Source: Streptomyces sp. Je 1-332 (lineage in GTDB: Bacteria; Actinomycetota; Actinomycetes; Streptomycetales; Streptomycetaceae). Taken from it: a stretch of DNA of 64,000 bases. The stretch covers positions 2,666,001 through 2,730,000 of the forward strand of contig NZ_CP160402.1 of assembly GCF_040730185.1 (NCBI RefSeq), read 5' to 3'. The position numbers and the translations under genes were made by a program. Positions 1 to 7,365 of this stretch are shown in pieces (positions within the stretch are counted from its first letter, which is position 1; the number at the start of each line of letters is the position of its first letter). The notes below the pieces were generated by a model, which worked only from the letters and a program-made list of their open reading frames with translations, was not told where the DNA came from and made no database searches.

Positions 1-1339
1 CGTGGTGGTCATCAACGGCAGCGAGGACGAACCCGCCTGCCGCAAGGACACCGTCCTGATCAACCGCGCCCCGCACCTCATCCTCGACGGCGCTCTCCTT
101 GCCGCCGAGGCCCTCGGAGCGCGCACGCTCATCGTGGGCGTGACCCGGGACTCCACCGAGTCCTCGATGCTCGCGGCGCTCGCCGAGCGCGGCCTGACCA
201 ACCGGCGCGGATCGACCATCCGCGCGCGCGTGCAGCGCAATCCGGTGCGCATGGTGACGGGTGAATCCTCCGCCCTGGTGCGTTCCGCGGACGGCGGCCC
301 GCCCATGCCCCCGGGGCGCAAGGTGCGAACCTCCGACTCCGGAGTGGGCGGCGCGCCCACGCTGCTGTCCAACGCGGAGACCTTCGCCCAACTCGCCGTC
401 GCCGCCCGGATCGGCCCCGACCGATACGGCCGCACCGGCCTGCGGGAGGAGCCGGGCACGGTCCTGCTCACCGTCTCCGGAGCCGTCGCGAGGCCCATGG
501 TGGTCGAGGTCCCCACGGGAGTGCCCTTGCGGTACGTCCTGCAGCTGGCCGGCGCCCCGCCGCTCCCCCAGGGCGTCCTGACGGGCGGCTATCACGGCAA
601 GTGGCTCGACGCGGTCACCGCTCATGACGCGGTCGTCTCACGCGCCTCCCTGGAGGCCTGCGGCGGCGCCCTCGGCGCGGGCGCGATCCTGCCGATCGGC
701 GCCGGCACCTGTCCGCTCGGGGAGGCGCTGCTGGTGGCGAACTGGCTGGCGTCCGAGAGCGCGGGTCAGTGCGGCCCCTGCTATCTGGGCCTGCCCGCGG
801 CGGCCCGCGGCCTCGCGGACGTCCTGGACGGCGGCGGTCCCACCGCCCTGGAGGCGCTGCGCGAGGTGACGCGGGCCGTGAAGCGGCGCGGTGCCTGCAA
901 GCACCCCGACGGCACGGCGGCGTTCATCGAGTCCACGATCTCGGCGTTCACCGACGACCTCGCCGCGCACGTCCTGGGCGGCGGCTGCGGCCGCCCCGTG
1001 CAGGGCGTCCTGCCCCTCCAGGCGGAAACCCCGCAGGCCGAGGCGCCCAGCGGTCGCAGGCTGGCCGTCGACTGGACGCTCTGCCAGGGCCACGGGCTCT
1101 GCGCGGACATCGTCCCCGAGCTGATCCAGCTGGGCCCCGACGGCTTCCCCGGTGTGGCGGAAGCCTCCGTACCGCGGTACTCCGAAGCGCGTGCCGAACG
1201 TGCCGTACGCCGCTGCCCGGCGCTCGCCCTGCGCATCGAGGAGGACCCGTCCCTCCCCTCGCCGCGCACGGCTCTGCCGCTCGCCCTGCCGCCGGGCAGA
1301 AGCCGTGGCCGCAGGGCGCTCGGCAGCGGACGGCAGTGA
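1..1339 (+). CDS. NuoF-like NADH:quinone oxidoreductase iron-sulfur protein with fused C-terminal ferredoxin (5' partial)
   Basis: The frame is open at the left edge, so the N-terminus is missing. The visible part resembles the FMN/NADH-binding, SLBB and iron-sulfur portion of NuoF proteins, followed by a small ferredoxin. Numbered from position 2, an ESAGQCGPC motif (Cys257, Cys260) and Cys299 correspond to the NuoF 4Fe-4S site. NuoF normally has ES-C-G-x-C-x-P-C, so the first cysteine is replaced by Ala here. The tail has Cys361, Cys367 and Cys405 (followed by Pro), the spacing of small 3Fe-4S/4Fe-4S ferredoxins. A cytosolic flavin/iron-sulfur electron-transfer role, probably feeding a membrane partner encoded to the left, is inferred. 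Partner and substrate cannot be named. The family is fairly sure; the reaction is not. Confidence 0.75.
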   Translation, partial: VVVINGSEDEPACRKDTVLINRAPHLILDGALLAAEALGARTLIVGVTRDSTESSMLAALAERGLTNRRGSTIRARVQRNPVRMVTGESSALVRSADGGPPMPPGRKVRTSDSGVGGAPTLLSNAETFAQLAVAARIGPDRYGRTGLREEPGTVLLTVSGAVARPMVVEVPTGVPLRYVLQLAGAPPLPQGVLTGGYHGKWLDAVTAHDAVVSRASLEACGGALGAGAILPIGAGTCPLGEALLVANWLASESAGQCGPCYLGLPAAARGLADVLDGGGPTALEALREVTRAVKRRGACKHPDGTAAFIESTISAFTDDLAAHVLGGGCGRPVQGVLPLQAETPQAEAPSGRRLAVDWTLCQGHGLCADIVPELIQLGPDGFPGVAEASVPRYSEARAERAVRRCPALALRIEEDPSLPSPRTALPLALPPGRSRGRRALGSGRQ

Positions 1340-1390
1340 CCAGCCCGTACGGACGGCAGTGACCAGCCCGTAGAGGCCGGACACACGAAA

Positions 1391-1417
1391 GCGGGCCACC
1401 CGATCCGGGTGGCCCGC
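1391..1417 (-). terminator. GC-rich hairpin after tRNA-Ala, shared with the NuoF-like gene
   Basis: An inverted repeat with arms GCGGGCCACCCG / CGGGTGGCCCGC and a 3-nt loop lies between the rightward NuoF-like gene and the leftward tRNA-Ala. Read leftward it is followed by TTTCG, so it suits tRNA-Ala termination. It can also act on the convergent gene. Confidence 0.6.
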
Positions 1418-1429
1418 TCTCATCTGCTG

Positions 1430-1502
1430 TGGAGCTAAGGAGAATTGAACTCCTGACCTCCTGCATGCCATGCAGGCGCTCTACCAACTGAGCTATAGCC
1501 CC
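1430..1502 (-). tRNA. tRNA-Ala (anticodon GGC), copy 1
   Basis: The complement folds as a 73-nt tRNA. The acceptor GGGGCTA pairs with TAGCTCC and contains the G3-U70 wobble that identifies alanine tRNAs; the discriminator is A. The anticodon stem CCTGC/GCAGG encloses loop ATGGCAT, giving anticodon GGC, and the T-loop TTCAATT is present. CCA is not encoded. An identical copy lies at 5932-6004. Confidence 0.97.
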
Positions 1503-1598
1503 TTGCTTGTCCGCCCGGTTCCCCCGGCGACCTCGTAAACATTAGCGGTCCTCCCCGTGCTCCACCAAATCGTTTCCGGTCTGTACGGATACGGCCGG

Positions 1599-1613
1599 TA
1601 CTGTCAGCCTTCG
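1599..1613 (+). promoter_or_regulatory. Candidate -10 element for leaderless transcription of the GT87 gene
   Basis: TACTGT at 1599-1604 fits the TAnnnT -10 pattern and ends 8 nt before the GTG start at 1613, so transcription would begin at or within 1-2 nt of the start codon. No Shine-Dalgarno sequence is present upstream of that GTG. The -35 region is weak. The leaderless reading is inferred. Confidence 0.35.
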
Positions 1614-2908
1614 TGACCGTGATCGCGCTTGTCGGCGCCCGCCACCGCGTGCCCCTCGCCGCAGGGGCATGCCTGCTCTCCTTCACGGCCTTCTGGCTCG
1701 CGCAGCGCGCCCTGGACGTCTCGATGATCGACTTGATGGTCTACCGCGCCGAGGGCGAGACCGTGCGCGCGGGCGGCGACCTCTACGCGCTGCGCACCAC
1801 CGAGGCCCATCTGCCCACCACCTACCCGCCGTTCGCCGCCCTGCTGTTCACGCCGCTGACGCTCCTGGACACGGCGGACATGCGGGCGCTGGCGACGCTG
1901 GGGAACCTGCTCCTCCTGGTGATCTTCACGTACCTCGCCATCCGTCTCATCGGCCCCCCGCCCAACATCGGGCACGCGCGCGTGGCGGCCGCCCCGCGTC
2001 TGGAGACCGCCCTGTGGGTGTCCGCGCTCGCGGTCTGGGCCGAGCCGGTGTGGACGACCCTGCGGTACGGCCAGATCAATCTGCTGCTCGCCGTCCTGGT
2101 CCTGTGGGATCTGTCCCGGCACCCCACCCACCGCTGGACGGGCCTCGGCATCGGTATCGCGGCCGCGATCAAGCTCACTCCCGCGCTCTTCGCGGTGTTC
2201 CTGCTACTCACCGGCGCCGCGCAGGCCGTGCGGCGCGGGCAGTGGCGCCCGCCCGTCCGCCACGCGTGCGTGGCGGCCGTCTCGTTCACCGGCGCGACAC
2301 TGCTCGCGGCCGCCCTCCTGCCGTACGACTCCCGGCGCTTCTGGACCCGGATGGTCTTCGAGGCGAGCCGCGTCGGGCTCCCCGAGGACACCGCGAACCA
2401 GTCACTGCGCGGGGTCCTCTCGCGCCTCCTGCACACCGAGGAGCCCGGCATCTGGTGGGCGGTGGCCGCGGCGGCGGCAGGCGCGCTCGGGCTCGCGGTC
2501 GCGGTGGGCGCTGCGCTGCGCGGGGAGCGCGCCAGGGCGGCGGTCAGCTGCGCGGTGACGGCGCTCCTGGTCAGCCCGGTGTCGTGGTCGCACCACTGGG
2601 TGTGGTGCGTGCCGATGGCCTTGCTGGTGTGGACGGAGTCGGTGGGCCGGGGCGGCCGGGCCCGGTGGGCGGCCACCGGAGCGTTGGTCCTCGTCTTCTG
2701 TTCGTACGCCCTGTGGTGGGTTCCGCACGGTGTGGGGCGGCTCGAACTAGGCCAGAATTATGGCGAGATGACGTTGTCCGCCCTCTACGTAGGGGCCGCT
2801 TTCGCGTTCCTGCTGCAAGGAGTCGGCCGCCGGACCCGCTCGAGGATCAGGCAGGATCAGGCGGGGCCTCGCGTGATCGAGCGGGATCAGGCCGTGGCGA
2901 ATGAATAG
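1613..2908 (+). CDS. GT87-type (DUF2029) integral-membrane glycosyltransferase
   Basis: The 431-residue protein has many hydrophobic segments and an early acidic loop with an SMIDLMVYR motif, followed by a PTTYPPFAALL motif after the first membrane helix. These are typical of DUF2029/GT87 enzymes, the family of actinobacterial polyprenyl-phosphate-dependent alpha-mannosyltransferases. Such enzymes use lipid-linked sugars on the outer face of the membrane, with the Asp in the first loop as likely catalytic base. GTG at 1613 is used because nothing upstream in frame has a ribosome site; the gene may be leaderless. Its last 22 bp overlap the convergent zinc-ribbon gene. The family is fairly sure; acceptor and donor are unknown. 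Confidence 0.75.
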   Translation: MTVIALVGARHRVPLAAGACLLSFTAFWLAQRALDVSMIDLMVYRAEGETVRAGGDLYALRTTEAHLPTTYPPFAALLFTPLTLLDTADMRALATLGNLLLLVIFTYLAIRLIGPPPNIGHARVAAAPRLETALWVSALAVWAEPVWTTLRYGQINLLLAVLVLWDLSRHPTHRWTGLGIGIAAAIKLTPALFAVFLLLTGAAQAVRRGQWRPPVRHACVAAVSFTGATLLAAALLPYDSRRFWTRMVFEASRVGLPEDTANQSLRGVLSRLLHTEEPGIWWAVAAAAAGALGLAVAVGAALRGERARAAVSCAVTALLVSPVSWSHHWVWCVPMALLVWTESVGRGGRARWAATGALVLVFCSYALWWVPHGVGRLELGQNYGEMTLSALYVGAAFAFLLQGVGRRTRSRIRQDQAGPRVIERDQAVANE

Positions 2909-3120
2909 AAGCGCTTGAGCGTGCAGTGTTCGTCGAGCAGCCGGCCGTAGATCGGCTCCCCTTCGAGTTCGCGGTACGTCTCGATGGGGTCGCCCTTTAT
3001 GATCAGCGCCCGCGCGCACTCCTCGCACCAGTACTGGTAGTCCGGGTTGACGGGTTCCATGTCGCGGACGATCGGCGTACCACTGCCGCACCAGTCGCAC
3101 TTCCGCCTGTGTGCACCCAT
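2887..3120 (-). CDS. Small zinc-ribbon protein (two Cys pairs)
   Basis: A 77-residue protein with CDWC near the N-terminus and CEEC about 23 residues later, spaced as a zinc ribbon. It is rich in charged residues and has no membrane segment. ATG at 3120 is preferred over the adjacent TTG at 3123 because GGAG lies 7 nt upstream of it. It starts 3 nt after the stop of the upstream zinc-ribbon gene (3124-3315), so the two are probably translationally coupled. Similar short proteins are common as hypotheticals in Streptomyces; function is unknown. Its 3' end overlaps the convergent glycosyltransferase gene by 22 bp. Confidence 0.7.
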   Translation of the reverse strand: MGAHRRKCDWCGSGTPIVRDMEPVNPDYQYWCEECARALIIKGDPIETYRELEGEPIYGRLLDEHCTLKRFYSFATA

Positions 3121-3123
3121 CAA

Positions 3124-3315
3124 TCAGCTCCAGCTGTGGCCGCAGGCCGTGCACACGTACGAGACACCGCCGTTGTCACCCAGGACTTGGGCGACGTGGG
3201 ACGAACCGCAGGACGGACAGATGAGGAGGGCGATCGCCGCGAAGGGAGAGGCAGCGCGTCGCGGCGCGGCCACTGCGACGGGGCGCTCGGCCCCGTCGAG
3301 GATGCTCGCAGGCAT
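3124..3315 (-). CDS. Small C-terminal zinc-ribbon protein
   Basis: A 63-residue protein with a CPSCGS motif and, 19 residues on, CTACGHSW at the C-terminus: the CxxC...CxxC arrangement of a TFIIS-like zinc ribbon. A longer open frame runs back to 3471. ATG at 3315 is chosen because GGGAGGGAGAGCG directly precedes it, while the extension is low-complexity and overlaps the region between genes. Its stop is 3 nt from the next small zinc-ribbon gene, forming a two-gene unit. No specific function is recognised; DNA, RNA or protein contact through the ribbon is the general possibility. Confidence 0.65.
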   Translation of the reverse strand: MPASILDGAERPVAVAAPRRAASPFAAIALLICPSCGSSHVAQVLGDNGGVSYVCTACGHSWS

Positions 3316-3401
3316 CGCTCTCCCTCCCGTCGGGTCACATTCGGTGGTCTGGCGCGGTCCCCTTCCGGCTGTCCGATTCTGCCACGGCCCGAGCGGCCCG
3401 G

Positions 3402-4907
3402 TCAGCGACGCAGTCGTACCAGTCCGGACACGGCACCCAGCGCGGCCGCCCCGGCCAGGGCATACGCGCACACCAACAGCGCGTCCGCCGATGAATACGC
3501 CCCCGGAACCCCTTGTGACTCAAGCCGGTTGAGGAAAAGTGCGCCGTAACACGCGACGCCGATCAGCTGGCCGAGCTGAGCGACCGTCGAGAGGAGACCA
3601 CTGGCGTCCGCCGCGTCCTTCGGCCGCACCGTGGAGAGTGCCAGGGTCAGCGTCGGGCTGAACCCCAGGGAGAGACCCGCGCCGATCCCCACGAAGGCCG
3701 CATACAGCCACGGTCCGCCCTCCCCGCCGTCCCGCAGCAGCAACCCCATGGCGACCGCAGAGACCGAGGTGAGCGCGAACCCACCCGGGATCAGTGCCCG
3801 TTGGAGCGGCGCGGGCCAGTGGCGCCACGTCAGGCCGACCGCCCCGAAGACCACCGCGGTCGGCGCGAACGTCAGACCCGCCCGCAGCGCGCTGTAGCCG
3901 AGCCCACCCTGGATGTGCAGGGTGAGCACGAACAGGAAGCCCACGTTGACCCCCATCGCCGCGGCGATCCGGAAGACCGCGAGGCCCATGCCGGGGCTGC
4001 GCAGGACCCTCGGCGCGATCAGCGGCGCACCGCCGCCGCGGGCGAGCCGGGCCTCGTACGCGCAGAAGACGGCGAAGATCACCGCGGCCGAGCCCATCGA
4101 GAGCCAGGACCACAGCGGCCAGCCCTCCTCCTGGCCGAGCACCAGCGGCACGGTGAACAGCGAGACGGCGGCGCCGAGGAGCACGAGCCCCGGCAGATCG
4201 AGCCCACGCGCCCGCGGCGCCTCCCCCTGCTCCCTGACGACGTCACGCGGCAGCACACGCCCCGCCGTGATCAGCAGGACCACGCCGACCGGCACGTTCA
4301 CCAGGAAGACCGGACGCCATCCCGTGCCGAAGAGGTCGGCGCTGACCAGGACCCCGCCGAGCACCTGCCCCGCGGCGGCCCCGACGGCGAGCACGGCCGA
4401 GTACGCCCCGAGCGCCCTCGTCCGCGCCTCGCCGGTGAAGTGGCGCTGGATCAGGCTGAGCACCTGCGGGATGAGCAAGGCGGAGCCCGCGCCCTGCAGC
4501 AGCCGGAAGGCGATCAACTCGCCCGTGCCCCTGCTGAGTCCACAGGCCAGCGAGGCGACAGTGAAGACCGCGAGGCCCACGAGGTAGACGCGACGGTGTC
4601 CGAGACGGTCACCGAGCCGCGCACCGGTGATCAGGAGCACGGCGTACGTGATGGTGTAGCCGGCGATCACCAGCTGCAACCCGGCGCCCGACGCGCCCAG
4701 TTCGGTGCGGATGGTGGGCGCCGCGACATTGACGATGAAGACGTCGAGCAGCGCCATGAACTGCGCGGCGATGACGACGGCGAGCAGCCGCCCGGGGCGA
4801 TTGTCAGTGCCGGGGGCTTTACTGGATGCAGGGTCCGGATCAGGGGGGTTCGGACCAACGGGATCCGCCGCGCCGGGCGGGGTGGTGGACGGGGTGGTCG
4901 TTGTCAT
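3402..4907 (-). CDS. DHA2-family (EmrB/QacA-type) MFS exporter
   Basis: From ATG at 4907 the protein has about 501 residues and roughly 14 membrane segments. The first helix region reads ALLDVFIVNVAAPTI, the DHA2 signature (motif D1), and motif A appears as GARLGDRLGHRR in the first cytoplasmic loop. These are proton-driven drug or metabolite exporters of the inner membrane. The frame extends to 5030, but that extension runs through the divergent control region. The first residues are a disordered Thr/Pro stretch. The gene is divergent from the XRE/MmyB-type regulator at 5002, which probably controls it. Substrate is unknown. Confidence 0.85.
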   Translation of the reverse strand: MTTTTPSTTPPGAADPVGPNPPDPDPASSKAPGTDNRPGRLLAVVIAAQFMALLDVFIVNVAAPTIRTELGASGAGLQLVIAGYTITYAVLLITGARLGDRLGHRRVYLVGLAVFTVASLACGLSRGTGELIAFRLLQGAGSALLIPQVLSLIQRHFTGEARTRALGAYSAVLAVGAAAGQVLGGVLVSADLFGTGWRPVFLVNVPVGVVLLITAGRVLPRDVVREQGEAPRARGLDLPGLVLLGAAVSLFTVPLVLGQEEGWPLWSWLSMGSAAVIFAVFCAYEARLARGGGAPLIAPRVLRSPGMGLAVFRIAAAMGVNVGFLFVLTLHIQGGLGYSALRAGLTFAPTAVVFGAVGLTWRHWPAPLQRALIPGGFALTSVSAVAMGLLLRDGGEGGPWLYAAFVGIGAGLSLGFSPTLTLALSTVRPKDAADASGLLSTVAQLGQLIGVACYGALFLNRLESQGVPGAYSSADALLVCAYALAGAAALGAVSGLVRLRR

Positions 4908-4955
4908 GGCACCGAGCGTGGCGGCGAGTTGGTACGGGTAACGAGAGCCCACCGA

Positions 4956-4972
4956 TGCTGGTACTGGCAGCA
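4956..4972. promoter_or_regulatory. Candidate operator between MFS exporter and XRE regulator
   Basis: TGCTGGTACTGGCAGCA is an inverted repeat with perfect 5-bp arms (TGCTG/CAGCA) in the 94-bp divergent intergenic region. It lies 30 nt upstream of the regulator start. Binding by the regulator is inferred from position only. Confidence 0.35.
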
Positions 4973-5001
4973 CCTGGCAAGGCCCGTGGCGAGGACGGAC
5001 G

Positions 5002-5940
5002 ATGGGGGACGTGACGACGATGGGGACCACTCAGCGACGCAGGCCGGAGCTCGCCGCCTTCCTGCGCGGCCGCAGGGCTCGGGTGACACCGGCCGACGTG
5101 GGGATGCCGCCGGGCCTGCGCCGCCGCACGCCAGGGCTGCGCCGCGAGGAGGTCGCCCAGCTCTCCGGAGTCGGCGTCACCTGGTACACGTGGCTGGAGC
5201 AGGGCCGCCCGATCAACGCTTCGGGGCACGTCCTCGACGCCGTGGCGCGCACGCTCCGGCTCGACAAGGCGGAGCGGGAGCACCTGTACCACCTGGCCGA
5301 GGTGCCGTACGAGCCCGACCGCAGGGCCGCGTCCCCCGCGGCCGTCGGTCCGGAGATCCAGGGCATCATCGACGCGCTCGACCCGCACCCGGCGGTGGTC
5401 TACAACGAGCGGTACGACATCCTCGCCACCAACCCCGCCTACCGGGACCTGTTCTTCGTCCCGCAGCTGGAGGCCTTCGGGGTGCCGAACGTGCTGTGGA
5501 CGCTGTTCATCGCGCCCGATCCCGTCTGCCCGCTGGTCTTCCGCGACGAGGAGCTGCCGGTGATGGTGGCGACGCTGCGCAGTTCGTACGGACGGCATGT
5601 GGGCGAGCCCGCCTGGGAGGAGTTCATACGCCGCCTGTCGGCCGCGAGCGCGCACTTCGCCGAGCTGTGGGAGAGCGGCGATGTGGCGCCGCCGGGTCCG
5701 CGCGTGAAGACGTTCCGGCACGAGGCGGTCGGCGAGCTGCGGATGACGTCGGTCTCGCTGTCCATCAACGGCATGCCGGAGTGCAGGATCGTCGCGTACA
5801 CCCCGGACGACGAGGAGAGCCGCCGCCGGGCGGCCGAGCTGCGTGCGCTCAGACCGCCGGAAGGGGAAGGAACGGAAGGGCCCCCGGGAACGCAAGGATC
5901 CCGCCCTCTGACGAGGACGGGATCCGGATTGTGGAGCTAA
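5002..5940 (+). CDS. XRE-family regulator with MmyB-like ligand-binding domain
   Basis: A 312-residue protein. Residues 10-90 form an Xre-type helix-turn-helix region (LRRRTPGLRREEVAQLSGV, then TWYTWLEQGR). Residues 110-275 resemble the MmyB-like PAS-type ligand-binding domain (VVYNERYDILATNPAYRDLF), which in this family can bind fatty-acid-like ligands. ATG at 5002 has a GAGGACGG sequence upstream; GTG at 5011 is an alternative. It is divergent from a DHA2 exporter, a common pairing for a local repressor. The stop codon lies inside the convergent tRNA-Ala gene: the last 9 nt (5932-5940) are tRNA sequence on the other strand. Confidence 0.85.
   Translation: MGDVTTMGTTQRRRPELAAFLRGRRARVTPADVGMPPGLRRRTPGLRREEVAQLSGVGVTWYTWLEQGRPINASGHVLDAVARTLRLDKAEREHLYHLAEVPYEPDRRAASPAAVGPEIQGIIDALDPHPAVVYNERYDILATNPAYRDLFFVPQLEAFGVPNVLWTLFIAPDPVCPLVFRDEELPVMVATLRSSYGRHVGEPAWEEFIRRLSAASAHFAELWESGDVAPPGPRVKTFRHEAVGELRMTSVSLSINGMPECRIVAYTPDDEESRRRAAELRALRPPEGEGTEGPPGTQGSRPLTRTGSGLWS
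5896..5925 (-). terminator. Hairpin downstream of tRNA-Ala copy 2, inside the regulator's 3' end
   Basis: Arms GGATCCCG and CGGGATCC with a 14-nt interior lie just past the 3' end of tRNA-Ala copy 2, read leftward, followed by TTGCG. The hairpin is inside the coding end of the XRE gene. A terminator role for the tRNA is inferred. Confidence 0.4.
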
Positions 5941-6004
5941 GGAGAATTGAACTCCTGACCTCCTGCATGCCATGCAGGCGCTCTACCAACTGAGCTATAG
6001 CCCC
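5932..6004 (-). tRNA. tRNA-Ala (anticodon GGC), copy 2
   Basis: Identical over all 73 nt to the tRNA at 1430-1502, with the same G3-U70 pair, anticodon GGC and no encoded CCA. Identity extends a few nt into the flanks (TG before, TTGC after). The 3' acceptor end overlaps the stop codon of the convergent XRE gene. Confidence 0.97.
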
Positions 6005-6145
6005 TTGCGTTCTTCCCGCTCAGCGGGCGAACAAGAAGAACTTTAGCCTGCGACGAGCCGGAATGTGAAATCCGGGTGACGGGCCCTCCCGGGCCCTGTG
6101 ACCAGCGGCTCTGGCACCCACCCCCGCACCCGCCCCGGCGCAGGG

Positions 6146-6787
6146 CTAGTCGTCGTCGCCGAGCACCGGCTCCGGCAGCGTGCCGGCGTTGTGCTCGAGC
6201 AGGCGCCAGCCCCGCGCGCCCTGGCCGAGCACGGACCAGCAGCAGTTGGAGAGCCCGCCGAGGCCCTCCCAGTGGTGGGACTCCAGGCCGAGGAGGCGGC
6301 CGATGGTGGTACGGATCGTGCCGCCGTGGCTGACCACCACGAGCGTGCCGTCCTCCGGCAGCTTCTCGGCATGGCGCAGCACGATCGGCGCGGCACGGTC
6401 GGCGACCTCGGTCTCCAGCTCGCCGCCACCGCGGCGCACCGATTCGCCACGCTTCCACGCGGCGTACTGGTCGCCGAAGCGCGCGATGATCTCGTCGTGC
6501 GTCAGGCCCTGCCACTCACCGGCGTACGTCTCCTGGAGGCCCTGCTCGTACGTGACGGGAAGGCCGGTGAGGGCCGCGAGCTCGCTCGCCGTGGCGGCCG
6601 CCCGATTCAGATCGGACGCCACGATGGCGTCCGGCTTCAGCGAGGCGAGCAGCCGGGCGGCGCGCCTGGCCTGCGAGACTCCGGTGTCGGTCAGCTCGAT
6701 GTCCGTGGAGCCCTGGAAGCGGCGCTCCAGATTCCAGGCCGTCTGGCCGTGCCGCCACAGGATGATCCGGCAGCCGCGGTTGGTCAC
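6146..6787 (-). CDS. Histidine phosphatase (phosphoglycerate mutase-like) family protein
   Basis: A 213-residue protein with the LWRHGQT motif (phospho-accepting His13 with Arg12) and a second catalytic His in VVSHGGT about two thirds along, plus the E(T)YAGEWQG motif of this superfamily. Members dephosphorylate small phosphorylated metabolites; the exact substrate cannot be read from sequence. The start is GTG overlapping the rsfS stop by 4 nt (GTGA), so it is co-translated with rsfS. In many Actinobacteria this enzyme follows rsfS and nadD, which is the arrangement here. Confidence 0.85.
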   Translation of the reverse strand: MTNRGCRIILWRHGQTAWNLERRFQGSTDIELTDTGVSQARRAARLLASLKPDAIVASDLNRAAATASELAALTGLPVTYEQGLQETYAGEWQGLTHDEIIARFGDQYAAWKRGESVRRGGGELETEVADRAAPIVLRHAEKLPEDGTLVVVSHGGTIRTTIGRLLGLESHHWEGLGGLSNCCWSVLGQGARGWRLLEHNAGTLPEPVLGDDD

Positions 6788-7230
6788 CGAAGCTCACCGT
6801 CCAGGTCGGCAGCCTCCTCCGCCGCGCGCTGCTCGGCGTGCTCGGCGGCCTTGCCGCGGGTCGCGACGGCGTCCGCGGGGAGCTCGATCTCGGGGCAGTC
6901 CTTCCACAGGCGCTCGAGGGCGTAGAAGACACGCTCCTCGCTGTGCTGGACGTGCACCACGATGTCCACGTAGTCCAGGAGGACCCAGCGGGCTTCGCGG
7001 TCGCCCTCGCGGCGCACCGGCTTGACGCCGAGGTCCTTGTTGAGCCGCTCCTCGATCTCGTCGACGATCGACTTGACCTGGCGGTCGTTGGGCGCGGAGG
7101 CGAGCAGGAACGCGTCCGTGATCGACAGCACGTCGCTGACGTCGTACGCGATGATGTCGTGCGCGAGCTTGTCGGCGGCCGACTGAGCGGCGACCTTGAT
7201 GAGCTCGATGGAGCGGTCCGTGGCGGTCAC
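6784..7230 (-). CDS. rsfS: Ribosome silencing factor RsfS
   Basis: The 148-residue protein matches the RsfS/DUF143/Iojap family: an N-terminal helix, then DIIAYDVSDV, FLLASAPNDRQVKSIVDEIE and WVLLDYVDIVVHV. RsfS binds L14 on the 50S subunit and blocks subunit joining when nutrients are scarce. The GTG start at 7230 has AAGGAAAG upstream. The C-terminus has an Ala/Glu-rich tail beyond the usual family length. It sits between the LCP-like gene and the histidine phosphatase, in the usual nadD-(LCP)-rsfS order of Streptomyces. Confidence 0.95.
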   Translation of the reverse strand: MTATDRSIELIKVAAQSAADKLAHDIIAYDVSDVLSITDAFLLASAPNDRQVKSIVDEIEERLNKDLGVKPVRREGDREARWVLLDYVDIVVHVQHSEERVFYALERLWKDCPEIELPADAVATRGKAAEHAEQRAAEEAADLDGELR

Positions 7231-7327
7231 AGTGAGCTTTCCTTCAGGTGGTCAAGACACCCCAAGGGTCTCACGGACCGCCGAGAGACCTCCCGCCGAT
7301 GACGCGACGGCCCTGTCTGCTGCGTCA

Positions 7328-7356
7328 CCCCGGCCGGGCAGAGTGCCCGGCCGGGG
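7328..7356 (-). terminator. Perfect 13-bp hairpin between LCP-like gene and rsfS
   Basis: Arms CCCCGGCCGGGCA and TGCCCGGCCGGGG flank a 3-nt loop just after the LCP-like gene. There is no T-run on either strand, so it may be an attenuator or an RNA-stability hairpin rather than a full terminator. Confidence 0.45.
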
Positions 7357-7365
7357 CCGCTGCCG

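Noticed and set aside
3801..5993. A 730-codon plus-strand open frame
   Set aside because: It is antisense to the MFS gene and out of frame with the XRE gene; composition is shadow-like.
1430..6004. A genomic island between the two tRNA-Ala copies
   Set aside because: No integrase, transposase or composition change is seen; the genes have normal codon bias.
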